Assembly (NCBI GenBank): GCA_021647505.1
Contig: JAKIUN010000023.1
Coordinates: 1 to 49,969, forward strand
From: Gammaproteobacteria bacterium
Lineage (GTDB): Bacteria > Pseudomonadota > Gammaproteobacteria > SZUA-152
Length of the DNA: 49,969 nucleotides
Direction of reading: 5' to 3'
The position numbers were made by a program, and so were the translations under genes. Below the pieces are notes generated by a model. That model had not been told where the DNA came from. It was given only the letters and a program-made list of their open reading frames with translations, and did no database searches. Shown one piece after another: positions 1 through 9,512 of the stretch. Numbering within the stretch: the stretch's first letter is position 1; each line of letters begins with the position of its first letter.

Positions 1-138
1 CCGATGCATACGGTCTTCGTATTCACGCCAGTCAAGGGCGCGCAGGCGTTCCTGCTGATCGGTGATGACCAGCATGCTACCGATGGGTGTTTCCCGTTGA
101 TGAAGGAACAGGGTTTCAGGGGGTGAGTGTTGCGGCAT
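1..138 (-). CDS. ogt: Methylated-DNA--protein-cysteine methyltransferase (Ogt type), N-terminal part only
   Basis: Only the first 46 codons are inside the window, and the gene continues past the left edge. The start codon is the ATG read from position 138. The translation contains TPIGSMLVITDQQERLRAL followed by DWREYEDRM. This resembles the N-terminus of E. coli Ogt, which has TPLGPLWVICDE...LRAVEWEEY at the same place. Ogt proteins transfer the alkyl group of O6-alkylguanine or O4-alkylthymine to their own cysteine. The catalytic PCHR region lies outside the window, so activity cannot be judged. The start overlaps the last 23 bases of the upstream Ada-like/AlkA gene, so the two genes are probably translationally coupled in one alkylation-repair operon. 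Confidence 0.82.
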   Translation of the reverse strand, partial: MPQHSPPETLFLHQRETPIGSMLVITDQQERLRALDWREYEDRMHR

Positions 139-1648
139 GGGTGATTTTCTCTTTCGTCGTGCAGATATCCGTAGCAGACGTATTGCCTTCAGAAGTCCAA
201 AGATGCAGTGCAGCATAGGCTCGCCAGGGGCGCCAGGCTTCGGCATGTTGGAGGAGCGTTGCGGGTGTCGGACGCTGTCCCTCTTTGCTGGCCATTGCAC
301 GCATCAAACCGATGTCAGCGGCTGGAAATGCATCCGGTTCGCAAAGGGCTCGCATGAGAATGTATTGGCCGGTCCAGTCGCCGACACCAGGTAATGCCCT
401 TAGACGCTGGAGTGTGGCATCTGGTATCTGGCTGGCGCTGAACATATTCGGGGTTTCCAGAACTGCTTCGCTCAGTGCCGATAAGGCCCGGGCGCGGGCG
501 CCGGGCATGCCGAGTGAACGTAAGTCAGCCTCGGCAAGGCGCTTCGGTGATGGAAAGATATGGCTCAGTCCTTCTGACGTTAACGACGATTCAAGTGGTT
601 CTCCGTACAGAGATACCAGTTTGCCGGCGAGTGCTGTGGCGGCACTGACGCTAATTTGTTGGCCGAGAATCGCCCGGATGCCAAGCTCGAACCCGTTCCA
701 TGCGCCGGGTACACGCAAGCCGGGCCGGGCTGTGATCAGTGGTGCGAGCCGGGGGTCATGGGCAAGGTGGGTGTCGATGGCGATGGGGTCGGCCGTGAGG
801 TCAAACATCCGGCGCAGTCGGCTGACGATGACGGCGAGGCTTGATACGCGCGGGAAACGGATTGTCGCACGCAAACATTTTTTACTTTCATCAAACGCAA
901 CACAGACGCTGCCTTGGCAGCCATCCAGGGCAATCGAACGATGGTACCGGTCTTGTTTGTCGACCCATTCGATTCCCGGAATGGCGCGTGTTTTCAGAAA
1001 TGAAATCAGGCTGGACCAGTCGTAAGGCGCGACATAGGACATCGTCAGCGTAATGTCCGAAACCGTGGACGCGCTACTATGGGCGCTTGGACGTGTGCGG
1101 CGCAGCGCTCCGGGTGGTCGTTTGTACAACGTCTGAAAGACTGCATTGAAGCGACGAATGCTGCCAAAGCCGGCGGCATGGGCAATTTCAGTCATCGGCA
1201 TTCGCGTTTCCATGATCAGTTGTTTGGCAAAAAGGATGCGGCGGGTTTGGGCAACCGCAATCGGTGATGCGCCGAGATGTTGCTGGAAGAGTCGCCTGAG
1301 GTGGCGTTCACCGACACCCAGCTGTTCGGCGAGGTGGTCGACGGTTTCATCATCCAGCGCCCCTTCGCCAATCAGTGCGAGTGCGCGCTTGACGGTGTTT
1401 GAAGTCCCGTTCCATGCCGCCAGATCCGGTGAGTTTTCCGGCCGGCAACGCAGACAGGGCCGAAATCCGGCCTCTTGAGCTGCGGCGGCCGTCGGGTAGA
1501 ACGAGACGTTTTCGCGTTTGGGCGTGCGCGCGGGACAGATCGGCCGGCAGTAAATCCCGGTGGTGCGAACGCCGATATACAAACGGCCGTCAAAACGGGC
1601 ATCTCGCGTTACAATTGCACGGTAGCAGGCATCGTGATCAAGATTCAT
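116..1648 (-). CDS. alkA: Ada-like N-terminal domain + AraC helix-turn-helix + AlkA DNA-3-methyladenine glycosylase fusion
   Basis: This 510-residue protein has three parts. Residues 1-75 resemble the Ada methylphosphotriester domain, with the four zinc cysteines C34, C38, C65 and C68 in ICPARTPKREN and PCLRCRPE contexts. Residues about 85-185 are an AraC-type DNA-binding domain (VGERHLRRLF, then AHAAGFGSIRRFNAVF). Residues about 200-490 are an AlkA-type glycosylase with the helix-hairpin-helix LRALPGVGDWTGQYIL and the downstream Asp expected to be catalytic, in AADIGLM. In the Ada family, methylation of the zinc site switches on transcription. AlkA removes 3-methyladenine and other alkylated bases. 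The methyltransferase half of Ada is absent here and is supplied by the overlapping downstream ogt. The architecture recurs in proteobacteria and actinobacteria. That it activates its own operon is inference. Confidence 0.93.
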   Translation of the reverse strand: MNLDHDACYRAIVTRDARFDGRLYIGVRTTGIYCRPICPARTPKRENVSFYPTAAAAQEAGFRPCLRCRPENSPDLAAWNGTSNTVKRALALIGEGALDDETVDHLAEQLGVGERHLRRLFQQHLGASPIAVAQTRRILFAKQLIMETRMPMTEIAHAAGFGSIRRFNAVFQTLYKRPPGALRRTRPSAHSSASTVSDITLTMSYVAPYDWSSLISFLKTRAIPGIEWVDKQDRYHRSIALDGCQGSVCVAFDESKKCLRATIRFPRVSSLAVIVSRLRRMFDLTADPIAIDTHLAHDPRLAPLITARPGLRVPGAWNGFELGIRAILGQQISVSAATALAGKLVSLYGEPLESSLTSEGLSHIFPSPKRLAEADLRSLGMPGARARALSALSEAVLETPNMFSASQIPDATLQRLRALPGVGDWTGQYILMRALCEPDAFPAADIGLMRAMASKEGQRPTPATLLQHAEAWRPWRAYAALHLWTSEGNTSATDICTTKEKITHAATLTP

Positions 1649-1769
1649 ACGGCAAGCCTAGCAAATGTCCCCCCGCTGTTCTCGCCGTTTTCGGACGCAA
1701 CCATTTGGGTTGTCGCCTGATGCCGCAAGGCAGATATGGCTTACGCGGCACTGATTGTCACATCACGAA

Positions 1770-1797
1770 TTGATCGGGCTTTCCTTGATGGTATAGT
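1770..1797 (+). promoter_or_regulatory. Candidate sigma70 promoter for the glycosyltransferase gene
   Basis: TTGATC at 1770-1775 and TATAGT at 1792-1797 are 16 nt apart. A transcript would start near 1804. This favours the ATG at 1847 as the translation start of the following gene over the longer open frame that begins at 1736. Confidence 0.4.
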
Positions 1798-1846
1798 CGC
1801 CGGGATTGCGCCGATGTGCGGCGCTCCGGTTTACCTGTGGAACGAT

Positions 1847-2902
1847 ATGCTTGTGACAAATGAAATGACTGAAAAGGGTGTGGTCAATGCGCCAGTTGCG
1901 GAGGCTTGCCCCCTGTCGGTGGTTGTTCCCCTGTATAACGAGGAAGAGAGTGTCTGGCCTCTGATCACGACCATTAATGAGGCCCTGAAGGACTATACCG
2001 CATCCTGGGAGCTGGTATTGGTGGACGACGGCAGCAGCGATAATACGGTGGCGGTGGTGCGTAAGTCTCTGCAAGAGGGCAATGCGCATGTCCATCTTAT
2101 CCAGTTGCAGCGCAATTTCGGTCAGACGGCCGCAATGCAGGCCGGCATCGATCATGCCCGTGGTGATGTCATTGTCACCATGGATGGTGATTTGCAGAAC
2201 GACCCCACTGACATTCCGCGCATGGTGGCGCGCCTGCTGCGCGAAGATCTCGATCTGTTGTCCGGCTGGCGCAAGAATCGCCACGACAATCTGGTGATGC
2301 GCAAAATCCCCTCGCGCATCGCCAACCGCCTCATCGGCCGCATTACCGGCGTGCGCCTGCATGACTATGGCTGTAGTCTCAAGGTCTATCGCGCCACGGT
2401 GATCAAGAACATCCGCCTGTATGGCGAGATGCACCGGTTTATTCCCGCCTGGGTGGCCACCAACACCTCGCCTTCGCGCATCAAGGAAGAGGTGGTGAAA
2501 CACCATGCGCGCCAGTACGGTGAGTCCAAATACGGGATTTCGCGCGCTTATCGGGTCTTGCTGGATCTGATGTTCGTGTATTTTTTCATGCGTTTTCACG
2601 CCCGGCCAGGTCACTTTTTTGGCCGTATCGGTCTGGTGATGGGTGGCCTGGGTGGCCTGATTCTGACCTATCTGGTCGTTATCAAACTGGTGTTCGGCGA
2701 GCAGATCGGTAATCGCCCATTGTTGCTGCTGGGGGTGCTGCTGGTGGTGGTTTCGATCCAGTTTTTCACCACCGGTATCATGAGCGAGATGATGACCCGC
2801 ACCTATTATGAATCCTCTGATACCCGTCCCTATATCCTTACCCCGCGTTCGCAGGAGGAGGGGGAGGACGACCTGCCGTGGAAGTTGCCGGCTCAGGTGT
2901 GA
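1847..2902 (+). CDS. Family 2 glycosyltransferase, polyprenyl-phosphate sugar transferase type (GtrB/ArnC/DPM1-like)
   Basis: The catalytic domain has the GT-A signatures VVVPLYNEEESV, LVDDGSSDNT and VTMDGDLQNDP, followed by GWRKNR and a conserved YGCSLKVYR stretch. Two hydrophobic segments follow near the C-terminus (around RIGLVMGGLGGLILTYL and LLLLGVLLVVVSIQFF), as in GtrB and ArnC relatives. Those enzymes move a sugar from a nucleotide donor to undecaprenyl phosphate on the cytoplasmic face of the inner membrane. The frame is open back to an ATG at 1736, but the first conserved motif lies about 60 residues in. ATGs at 1847 and 1865 fit the family length better, and a promoter-like pair sits just before 1847. 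The sugar and the pathway are unknown because no other envelope-sugar gene is adjacent. Confidence 0.88.
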   Translation: MLVTNEMTEKGVVNAPVAEACPLSVVVPLYNEEESVWPLITTINEALKDYTASWELVLVDDGSSDNTVAVVRKSLQEGNAHVHLIQLQRNFGQTAAMQAGIDHARGDVIVTMDGDLQNDPTDIPRMVARLLREDLDLLSGWRKNRHDNLVMRKIPSRIANRLIGRITGVRLHDYGCSLKVYRATVIKNIRLYGEMHRFIPAWVATNTSPSRIKEEVVKHHARQYGESKYGISRAYRVLLDLMFVYFFMRFHARPGHFFGRIGLVMGGLGGLILTYLVVIKLVFGEQIGNRPLLLLGVLLVVVSIQFFTTGIMSEMMTRTYYESSDTRPYILTPRSQEEGEDDLPWKLPAQV

Positions 2903-2924
2903 CTTCGGCTGTTGTGTCTGTTTG

Positions 2925-2990
2925 CCACAGGGGGCACGGAGAACACGGAGAGTCTCTCGTGGTTCTCTCGGTGTCCGTCCTCCGTGACGA
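2925..2990. repeat. Imperfect hairpin / dispersed repeat between convergent genes
   Basis: The stretch begins CCACAGGGGGCACGGAG and continues to an imperfect reverse-complement arm ending CTCCGTG at 2980-2986. It lies between the convergent glycosyltransferase and wall-hydrolase genes and could end transcription in both directions. Its left arm resembles 49809-49832 at the other end of the window (CCACAG..GG..C.GAGAACAC), so it is probably a dispersed repeat rather than a unique site. Confidence 0.45.
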
Positions 2991-3007
2991 AAGTAAAAAA
3001 CGCTAGC

Positions 3008-3490
3008 TCAGAAACGCTCGACCAAGAAGACATGGCCTCCGATGGCGAAGGTGACTTCCTTGGCCTTGGCCCAGTACGGATCGGCCAGCTTGGGGGCGTA
3101 GAAGTGTAGGGCGCCATTGGTGCGATCCATGATACGCCGCACCTTCTCCGGCAGGGCCAGGTATTTGGTGAAAATGAAGCGGGCAATCATCTGTGCCTGC
3201 TTCCAGGCACGTTGCTCTTGAGGTCGGTCACTCTTGCCGTCGTGGGTCCAGCTAAACTGGCGTTTTTGCCACACCACACCGCAGAGGGTCTTCGGGTAGC
3301 GTCGGTCCTCCATGCGGTTGATGGTCACAAAGGCGACGGCAAGCTGGCCATTGATGGGTTCGCTGCGGGCCTCGAAATAGAGATTCAATGCCAGGCAGCG
3401 TAGCTCCTTGGCCTCTTCGGAGCTGAGGGCGGTTTCAGCCAGTGCCCGTTCAGTGCCAAAGGTTAGTAATAACAACAAGAAAATTCTCAT
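3008..3490 (-). CDS. Secreted cell-wall hydrolase, SleB/CwlJ-like (Hydrolase_2 family)
   Basis: This 160-residue protein has a signal peptide (MRIFLLLLLTFGTERALA, likely cut after ALA). The mature part matches the SleB/CwlJ wall-hydrolase domain: LALNLYFEARSEP with its conserved Glu, GQLAVAFVTINRM, YPKTLCGVVWQ and QFSWTHDG. The Glu in NLYFEARSE corresponds to the proposed catalytic acid of these lytic enzymes. In Gram-negatives such proteins are thought to act on peptidoglycan in the periplasm, and nothing here suggests spore germination. It is a single gene, convergent with the glycosyltransferase, with an intergenic region of about 350 bp behind it that must hold its promoter. Confidence 0.87.
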   Translation of the reverse strand: MRIFLLLLLTFGTERALAETALSSEEAKELRCLALNLYFEARSEPINGQLAVAFVTINRMEDRRYPKTLCGVVWQKRQFSWTHDGKSDRPQEQRAWKQAQMIARFIFTKYLALPEKVRRIMDRTNGALHFYAPKLADPYWAKAKEVTFAIGGHVFLVERF

Positions 3491-3836
3491 ACGACGATTC
3501 CTGATGGTGGTATTTTTGCGCAGGCCGGGTTGACCAGCGGTGAAATTTTAACCAATTTGGTTGATTTATGACCACTAAGCAATTTTTATGCCGTATTGTA
3601 TTTCTCGTTTGAGAACAGTCATGTTGTGTGCATGCAGGAATTTTTGGTGGCGCCCGACTACGGCTTTGTAAAGAAAATCGACATGTGTACGTGGGCTTTA
3701 TGGGGGCGTGGGAAGGCCTGCTCCTATTCCTTTCCGTATATTTTCCCCGGGCGTGGTAGTTTGCGATCTTTTACACACCGTTTGTCGCGGTAGTGCCGCA
3801 GATCGGCTTAAGTCAACCAGCAGGAGGTACAACATT
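3491..3836. other. Intergenic region between the wall hydrolase and copZ (346 bp)
   Basis: The flanking genes diverge, so both promoters must lie here. I see no coding sequence, no clear hairpin and no obvious CueR-type dyad ahead of copZ. Short open frames in the region have no recognisable content. The only clear signal is the ribosome binding site AGGAGG at 3822-3827, which belongs to copZ. Confidence 0.5.
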
Positions 3837-4052
3837 ATGTCAGCGTCTATCACTGAATTTTTCATCCAGGGCATGAAGTGCGGTGGTTGCATCAGCAATG
3901 CCGAGAAGGCTTTGGCCGGTGTGCCGGGTTTCGTCTCCGCCGAGTTCAACCTGGATGCCGGTACCGCCAAGGTGGTCGGTGGTGTCGATCCACAGGCCGT
4001 TTGCCAGGTGCTCACCGAGGCCGGTTACCCGGCGGTGGTAAAAAGCGGCTGA
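3837..4052 (+). CDS. copZ: CopZ-like copper chaperone (heavy-metal-associated domain)
   Basis: This is a single 71-residue HMA domain with the metal-binding motif GMKCGGC near residues 11-17 and the typical closing LTEAGYPA. The ATG at 3837 is preceded by a strong AGGAGG at 3822-3827 with 9 nt spacing, so the in-frame upstream extension is not used. CopZ proteins bind Cu(I) in the cytoplasm and hand it to the N-terminal domain of the exporter CopA. The gene is 66 bp upstream of copA on the same strand, consistent with a copper-detoxification operon. Specificity for copper rather than another soft metal is inferred from the neighbour. Confidence 0.88.
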   Translation: MSASITEFFIQGMKCGGCISNAEKALAGVPGFVSAEFNLDAGTAKVVGGVDPQAVCQVLTEAGYPAVVKSG

Positions 4053-4118
4053 CTTCATATGTTGAAGGAATCACTATCGAACAATATTTAATAAACTCAC
4101 ACTGGAGGGTTTGACAGC

Positions 4119-6353
4119 ATGCCGACACTGCGTTTTTCCATCGGAGGTATGGCTTGCGCGGGCTGCGTGGGCGCGGTGGAGGATGCCTTGAAATCGGTGC
4201 CGGGGGTGGCGGTGGTGACGGTCAACTTTGCCGAGCACACCGCCGAGGTGGTCGGCAATATGACGACCGAGGCGCTGATCACCGCCGTCACCGCTGCCGG
4301 TTATGAAGCCACGGAACTGAAGAGCGCCGCCGACGAGCAGGAAAAGGAGGCCTCCGAGCAGGTCCACCTGCGTGCCTTATGGCGACAGGCGGCGGTTGCC
4401 GGCGCCATCGGTTTTCCGCTGATGTTGGCCGGCTGGCTGGGTTTCATGCCGCCGCAGGAGGGTGCCGGCCGGATCTTCTGGTTCGTGGTTGCCGGGCTGT
4501 CGCTGTTTGTGCTCTGGTACGCTGGCGGGCGTTTTTTCTCCGGGGCGTGGAGGTCATTTCAGAATCACAATGCCACCATGGACACCCTGGTGGCCCTGGG
4601 TACCGGTACCGCCTGGGCCTATTCCACCCTGGTGTTGCTGTGGCCGTCGCTGGTGCCCGAGTCTGCCCGGCACCTCTATTTCGAGGCCGCGGCTATTATC
4701 ATTGCCCTCATCAACCTCGGTGGGGCGCTGGAGATGCGCGCGCGCGGCAAGACCTCCGAGGCCATCAAGCGTCTCATCGGCCTGGCGCCGAAGACCGCGC
4801 GGGTGGTGCGCGAAGGTCGCGAGCAGGACGTGCCCATCGAGCAGGTGGGCATCAACGAGACCCTGCGCGTGCGCCCTGGTGAGAAGATCCCGGTGGATGG
4901 CGTGATGATTGACGGTAGCACCACGGTGGACGAATCCATGCTGACCGGTGAACCCATGCCGGTGCAGAAGAGCGGCGGCGACGAGGTGGTGGGCGGCACC
5001 CTGAACAAGGTTGGCAGCTTTCTCATGCAGGCGAAACATGTGGGCGCCGACACGGCGCTGGCGCGCATCGTCGAGATGGTGCGTCAGGCGCAGAACTCCA
5101 AGCCGGCCATCGGCCGCCTGGCCGACCGTATCGCCAGTGTGTTTGTGCCCAGTGTGCTGATTATCGCCGTGCTCACCTGTCTTGCCTGGTACAACTTCGG
5201 CCCCGATCCGCGTGTCAGCTACATGCTGGTGACCACCATGACCGTGCTCATTATTGCCTGCCCCTGTGCCCTCGGCCTGGCCACGCCTATCGCCATCATG
5301 GTGGGGGTGGGCAAGGCGGCGGAGCACGGCATCCTAATCCGCAACGGCGAGGCCCTGCAGCGGGCCGGCTCCCTGGATACGGTGGTACTGGACAAGACCG
5401 GCACTGTGACTGAGGGCCGCCCGGCGTTGACCGCCGTGGAGCCGGGTGCTGGCTTTGATGAGGCCGGGTTGCTGTACTTGGCTGCGGCCATCGAGCAGGG
5501 TTCCGAGCACCCGTTGGCCGAGGCGGTGTTGCAGGCGGCGCGGGAGCGGGGCATTGCATGGCCGGCGGTAAAGGATTTTGCTGCTGTCGAAGGCCAGGGC
5601 GTGCATGGGTGCGTGGAGGGGAGCAAGGTGTTGTTCGGCAATGCCAAGCTGATGGCGGATAATGGCATTGAGCCTGGCAAGCTGGTGGCGCGGGCCGAGG
5701 CCCTGGCCTGTGATGCGCAGACCCCCATGTTTCTTGCCGTGGATGGCCGTATCGCCGGCCTGCTGGCGGTCAGCGATCCCATCAAGGCCGATTCTCGCGA
5801 GGCCATTGCCCGTCTGCAGACCGAGGGCATCCGCGTGGTGCTGTTGACCGGTGACAACCGTGCCACGGCTGAGGCGGTGGCGCGCACGGTGGGTGTCGAT
5901 GAGGTGATTGCCGAGGTGTTACCGGGTGAGAAGGCCGACAAGGTGGCCATGTTGCAGGGCGAGGGGTGTGTGGTGGGCATGGTCGGTGACGGTATCAACG
6001 ATGCCCCGGCACTGGCCGGCGCCGATGTGGGCTTCGCCATCGGCACCGGTACCGATGTGGCCATTGAGAGCGCCGATATCACCCTGATGCGCGGTTCGTT
6101 GCACGGTGTGGCCGATGCCATCGCCGTTTCCCGCGCCACGGTGCGTAACATCAAGCAGAACCTGTTCGGCGCCTTTATCTACAACGTGGTGGGCATCCCG
6201 GTGGCGGCAGGTGTGCTGTACCCCTTCGGTGGGCCGCTGCTCAATCCGGTGATTGCCGGCGCCGCCATGGCCCTGTCCTCGGTGACCGTGGTCAGCAATG
6301 CCAATCGGCTGCGGTTTTTTCAACCGAGAGTGCGTAGCGGAGGGCGTCCATGA
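4119..6353 (+). CDS. copA: Copper-exporting P1B-type ATPase
   Basis: The protein has 744 residues. It carries one N-terminal HMA domain with C13 and C16 in GMACAGC. Paired membrane helices and the actuator motif TGEP follow. The membrane metal site C381-P-C383 sits in ACPCALG, the phosphorylated D425 in DKTGT, the conserved SEHPLAEAV in the nucleotide domain, and the hinge motif [10 protein letters not shown] near the C-terminus. CPC with a nearby CopZ is the signature of Cu(I)-transporting P1B-1 ATPases, which pump copper from cytoplasm to periplasm. A ribosome binding site (TGGAGGG) sits about 10 nt before the ATG. The last codon overlaps the ATG of a 28-codon frame in an ATGA arrangement. 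Confidence 0.96.
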   Translation: MPTLRFSIGGMACAGCVGAVEDALKSVPGVAVVTVNFAEHTAEVVGNMTTEALITAVTAAGYEATELKSAADEQEKEASEQVHLRALWRQAAVAGAIGFPLMLAGWLGFMPPQEGAGRIFWFVVAGLSLFVLWYAGGRFFSGAWRSFQNHNATMDTLVALGTGTAWAYSTLVLLWPSLVPESARHLYFEAAAIIIALINLGGALEMRARGKTSEAIKRLIGLAPKTARVVREGREQDVPIEQVGINETLRVRPGEKIPVDGVMIDGSTTVDESMLTGEPMPVQKSGGDEVVGGTLNKVGSFLMQAKHVGADTALARIVEMVRQAQNSKPAIGRLADRIASVFVPSVLIIAVLTCLAWYNFGPDPRVSYMLVTTMTVLIIACPCALGLATPIAIMVGVGKAAEHGILIRNGEALQRAGSLDTVVLDKTGTVTEGRPALTAVEPGAGFDEAGLLYLAAAIEQGSEHPLAEAVLQAARERGIAWPAVKDFAAVEGQGVHGCVEGSKVLFGNAKLMADNGIEPGKLVARAEALACDAQTPMFLAVDGRIAGLLAVSDPIKADSREAIARLQTEGIRVVLLTGDNRATAEAVARTVGVDEVIAEVLPGEKADKVAMLQGEGCVVGMVGDGINDAPALAGADVGFAIGTGTDVAIESADITLMRGSLHGVADAIAVSRATVRNIKQNLFGAFIYNVVGIPVAAGVLYPFGGPLLNPVIAGAAMALSSVTVVSNANRLRFFQPRVRSGGRP

Positions 6354-6436
6354 GCGACTGGTTGGTGAATCTGGGTGGGTTGGCGTTGCTGGGTTTTATT
6401 GTCTGGTGGTTCTGGCTGGCGCCGCAGGGTCGCTGA
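6350..6436 (+). CDS. 28-residue single-span membrane peptide coupled to copA
   Basis: The ATG at 6350 overlaps the copA stop (ATGA), so translation would be coupled. The product starts [15 protein letters not shown], runs through a Trp-rich helix (IVWWFWLA) and stops after PQGR. This is one membrane span and nothing else. From memory, membrane-anchored cupredoxin-domain proteins found next to CopA genes begin with a very similar segment. This may therefore be the surviving anchor of such a gene, or a genuine small CopA partner. The sequence after the stop shows no cupredoxin motif in any frame that I could recognise. Confidence 0.5.
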   Translation: MSDWLVNLGGLALLGFIVWWFWLAPQGR

Positions 6437-6498
6437 TGGTTGAGCCAATCACGGTGCACCCCATGCCCGCGATGTTTTTCTGCTCAAAAACTTACCCT

Positions 6499-6560
6499 TG
6501 TGGAAGTGGCCTCAGCCGCGAATGAAGCCTATTTTCTTCGCGGCTGAAGCCGCTCCCACA
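6499..6560. repeat. REP-like palindrome, copy 1
   Basis: The left arm TGTGGAAGTGGCCTCAGCC at 6499-6517 pairs imperfectly with the right arm ending GGCTGAAGCCGCTCCCACA at 6560. The element shares its core with 47998-48060, and the GCGGCTGAAGCCGC centre recurs at 28612. It lies between the convergent copper genes and yheS. Similar extragenic palindromes are common in gammaproteobacterial genomes. Confidence 0.75.
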
Positions 6561-6602
6561 GAGTCGACAGTTTCACAAAGCCATCGTGGGCATGGCCCAC
6601 TC

Positions 6603-8534
<1,932 letters not shown>

Positions 8535-8604
8535 GGGACGGGAGTTTACCTGCAAAGTGGCTAAAATGGTGTATTGGCCACGACCGTTGGACAGATGCCT
8601 CTAC

Positions 8605-8633
8605 TCTACTGACGCTTAAAAATGCCCTATAAT
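8605..8633 (+). promoter_or_regulatory. Possible promoter for the solute-binding protein/kinase pair
   Basis: A perfect -10 element TATAAT occurs at 8628-8633, but the sequence 17 nt upstream (TCTACT) is a poor -35. Transcription from here would give a leader of about 110 nt before the ATG at 8752, containing a small GCCCT..AGGGC hairpin near 8641-8657. An activator may be needed. Confidence 0.35.
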
Positions 8634-8751
8634 TACGCCCAGCCCTTGCCCGCAGGGCGATTCTTTAGCATATTTATCAAATATTATCCCTTCAAGTTCC
8701 CACCGCAATAATACTGGAATCGGAAGCCACGCCCCCTCTTTTGGAGCCGCC

Positions 8752-9510
8752 ATGCGCGCCCTCAGACTGTTGTATCGCATCACCCTACTGGGCATCCTCG
8801 CCCTGAGCACCATGCCACTGCAGGCCGCGCATCCACTGCAGATCGCCTCTGGCGTGCGCGAACCCCACTCGACCCCGGCACAGACCGGTTTCATCGATCG
8901 CTTAGTCATCGAGGCCTTTCGGCGCACAGGCCATGAAGTGGAGATTGTCCAACTCCCGGCGCAGCGTGCGCTGGTGGAAAGCAACTCGGGCATCATGGAT
9001 GGTGACTTGATGCGAGTGCAGGAAATTCCCGATACCTTTACCCATTTACAACGCGTGCCGGAGAAGCTCATCGACTTCGAATTTATGGTCTTCACCGGTC
9101 ATACCTCGTTGACACCCCGGGGCTGGGACAGCCTCAAGCCCTATGAGATCGGTATCGTCGCCGGTTGGAAGATTCTCGAACGACGCCTGCAAGACAGCCG
9201 CGCCCTGACCCGGGTTGGCGACACTCAGCAGCTCATGCGTCTGCTCACTAATGAACGCGTCGACCTGGTGGTCAGCGAACGCTGGCAGGGTCTGCAGGCT
9301 ATTCGCGATCTCAAACTGAAGGATGTGCGCATGCTCGAGCCACCCGTCAAGACCAGAGAGATGTTTCTAATGTTGCACAAACGCCATGCCGCCCTGCTGC
9401 CCGAACTGGCCAAGGCTCTGCGCAGCATGAAACAGGATGGCAGCTACCAGCGGCTGTATGACGAAACGCTGGGGCATCTTCAGCCATCGTTTCAACAGCA
9501 AATGCCATAG
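8752..9510 (+). CDS. Periplasmic solute-binding protein, family 3-like
   Basis: This 252-residue protein has a signal peptide (LLGILALSTMPLQA, cut after LQAA or LQA). The mature part has the layout of family 3 amino-acid-type binding proteins: ASGVREPHSTP, then FIDRLVIEAFRRTG, PAQRALVESNSGIMDGDLMR, YEIGIVAGWKILERRL, and a closing MKQDGSYQRLYDE. No permease or ATPase gene is adjacent. The next gene, 2 nt downstream, is a membrane histidine kinase. That makes a sensory role, in which the loaded binding protein signals to the kinase, as likely as transport. A TGGAG ribosome binding site precedes the ATG. The ligand is unknown. Confidence 0.82.
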   Translation: MRALRLLYRITLLGILALSTMPLQAAHPLQIASGVREPHSTPAQTGFIDRLVIEAFRRTGHEVEIVQLPAQRALVESNSGIMDGDLMRVQEIPDTFTHLQRVPEKLIDFEFMVFTGHTSLTPRGWDSLKPYEIGIVAGWKILERRLQDSRALTRVGDTQQLMRLLTNERVDLVVSERWQGLQAIRDLKLKDVRMLEPPVKTREMFLMLHKRHAALLPELAKALRSMKQDGSYQRLYDETLGHLQPSFQQQMP

Positions 9511-9512
9511 CT

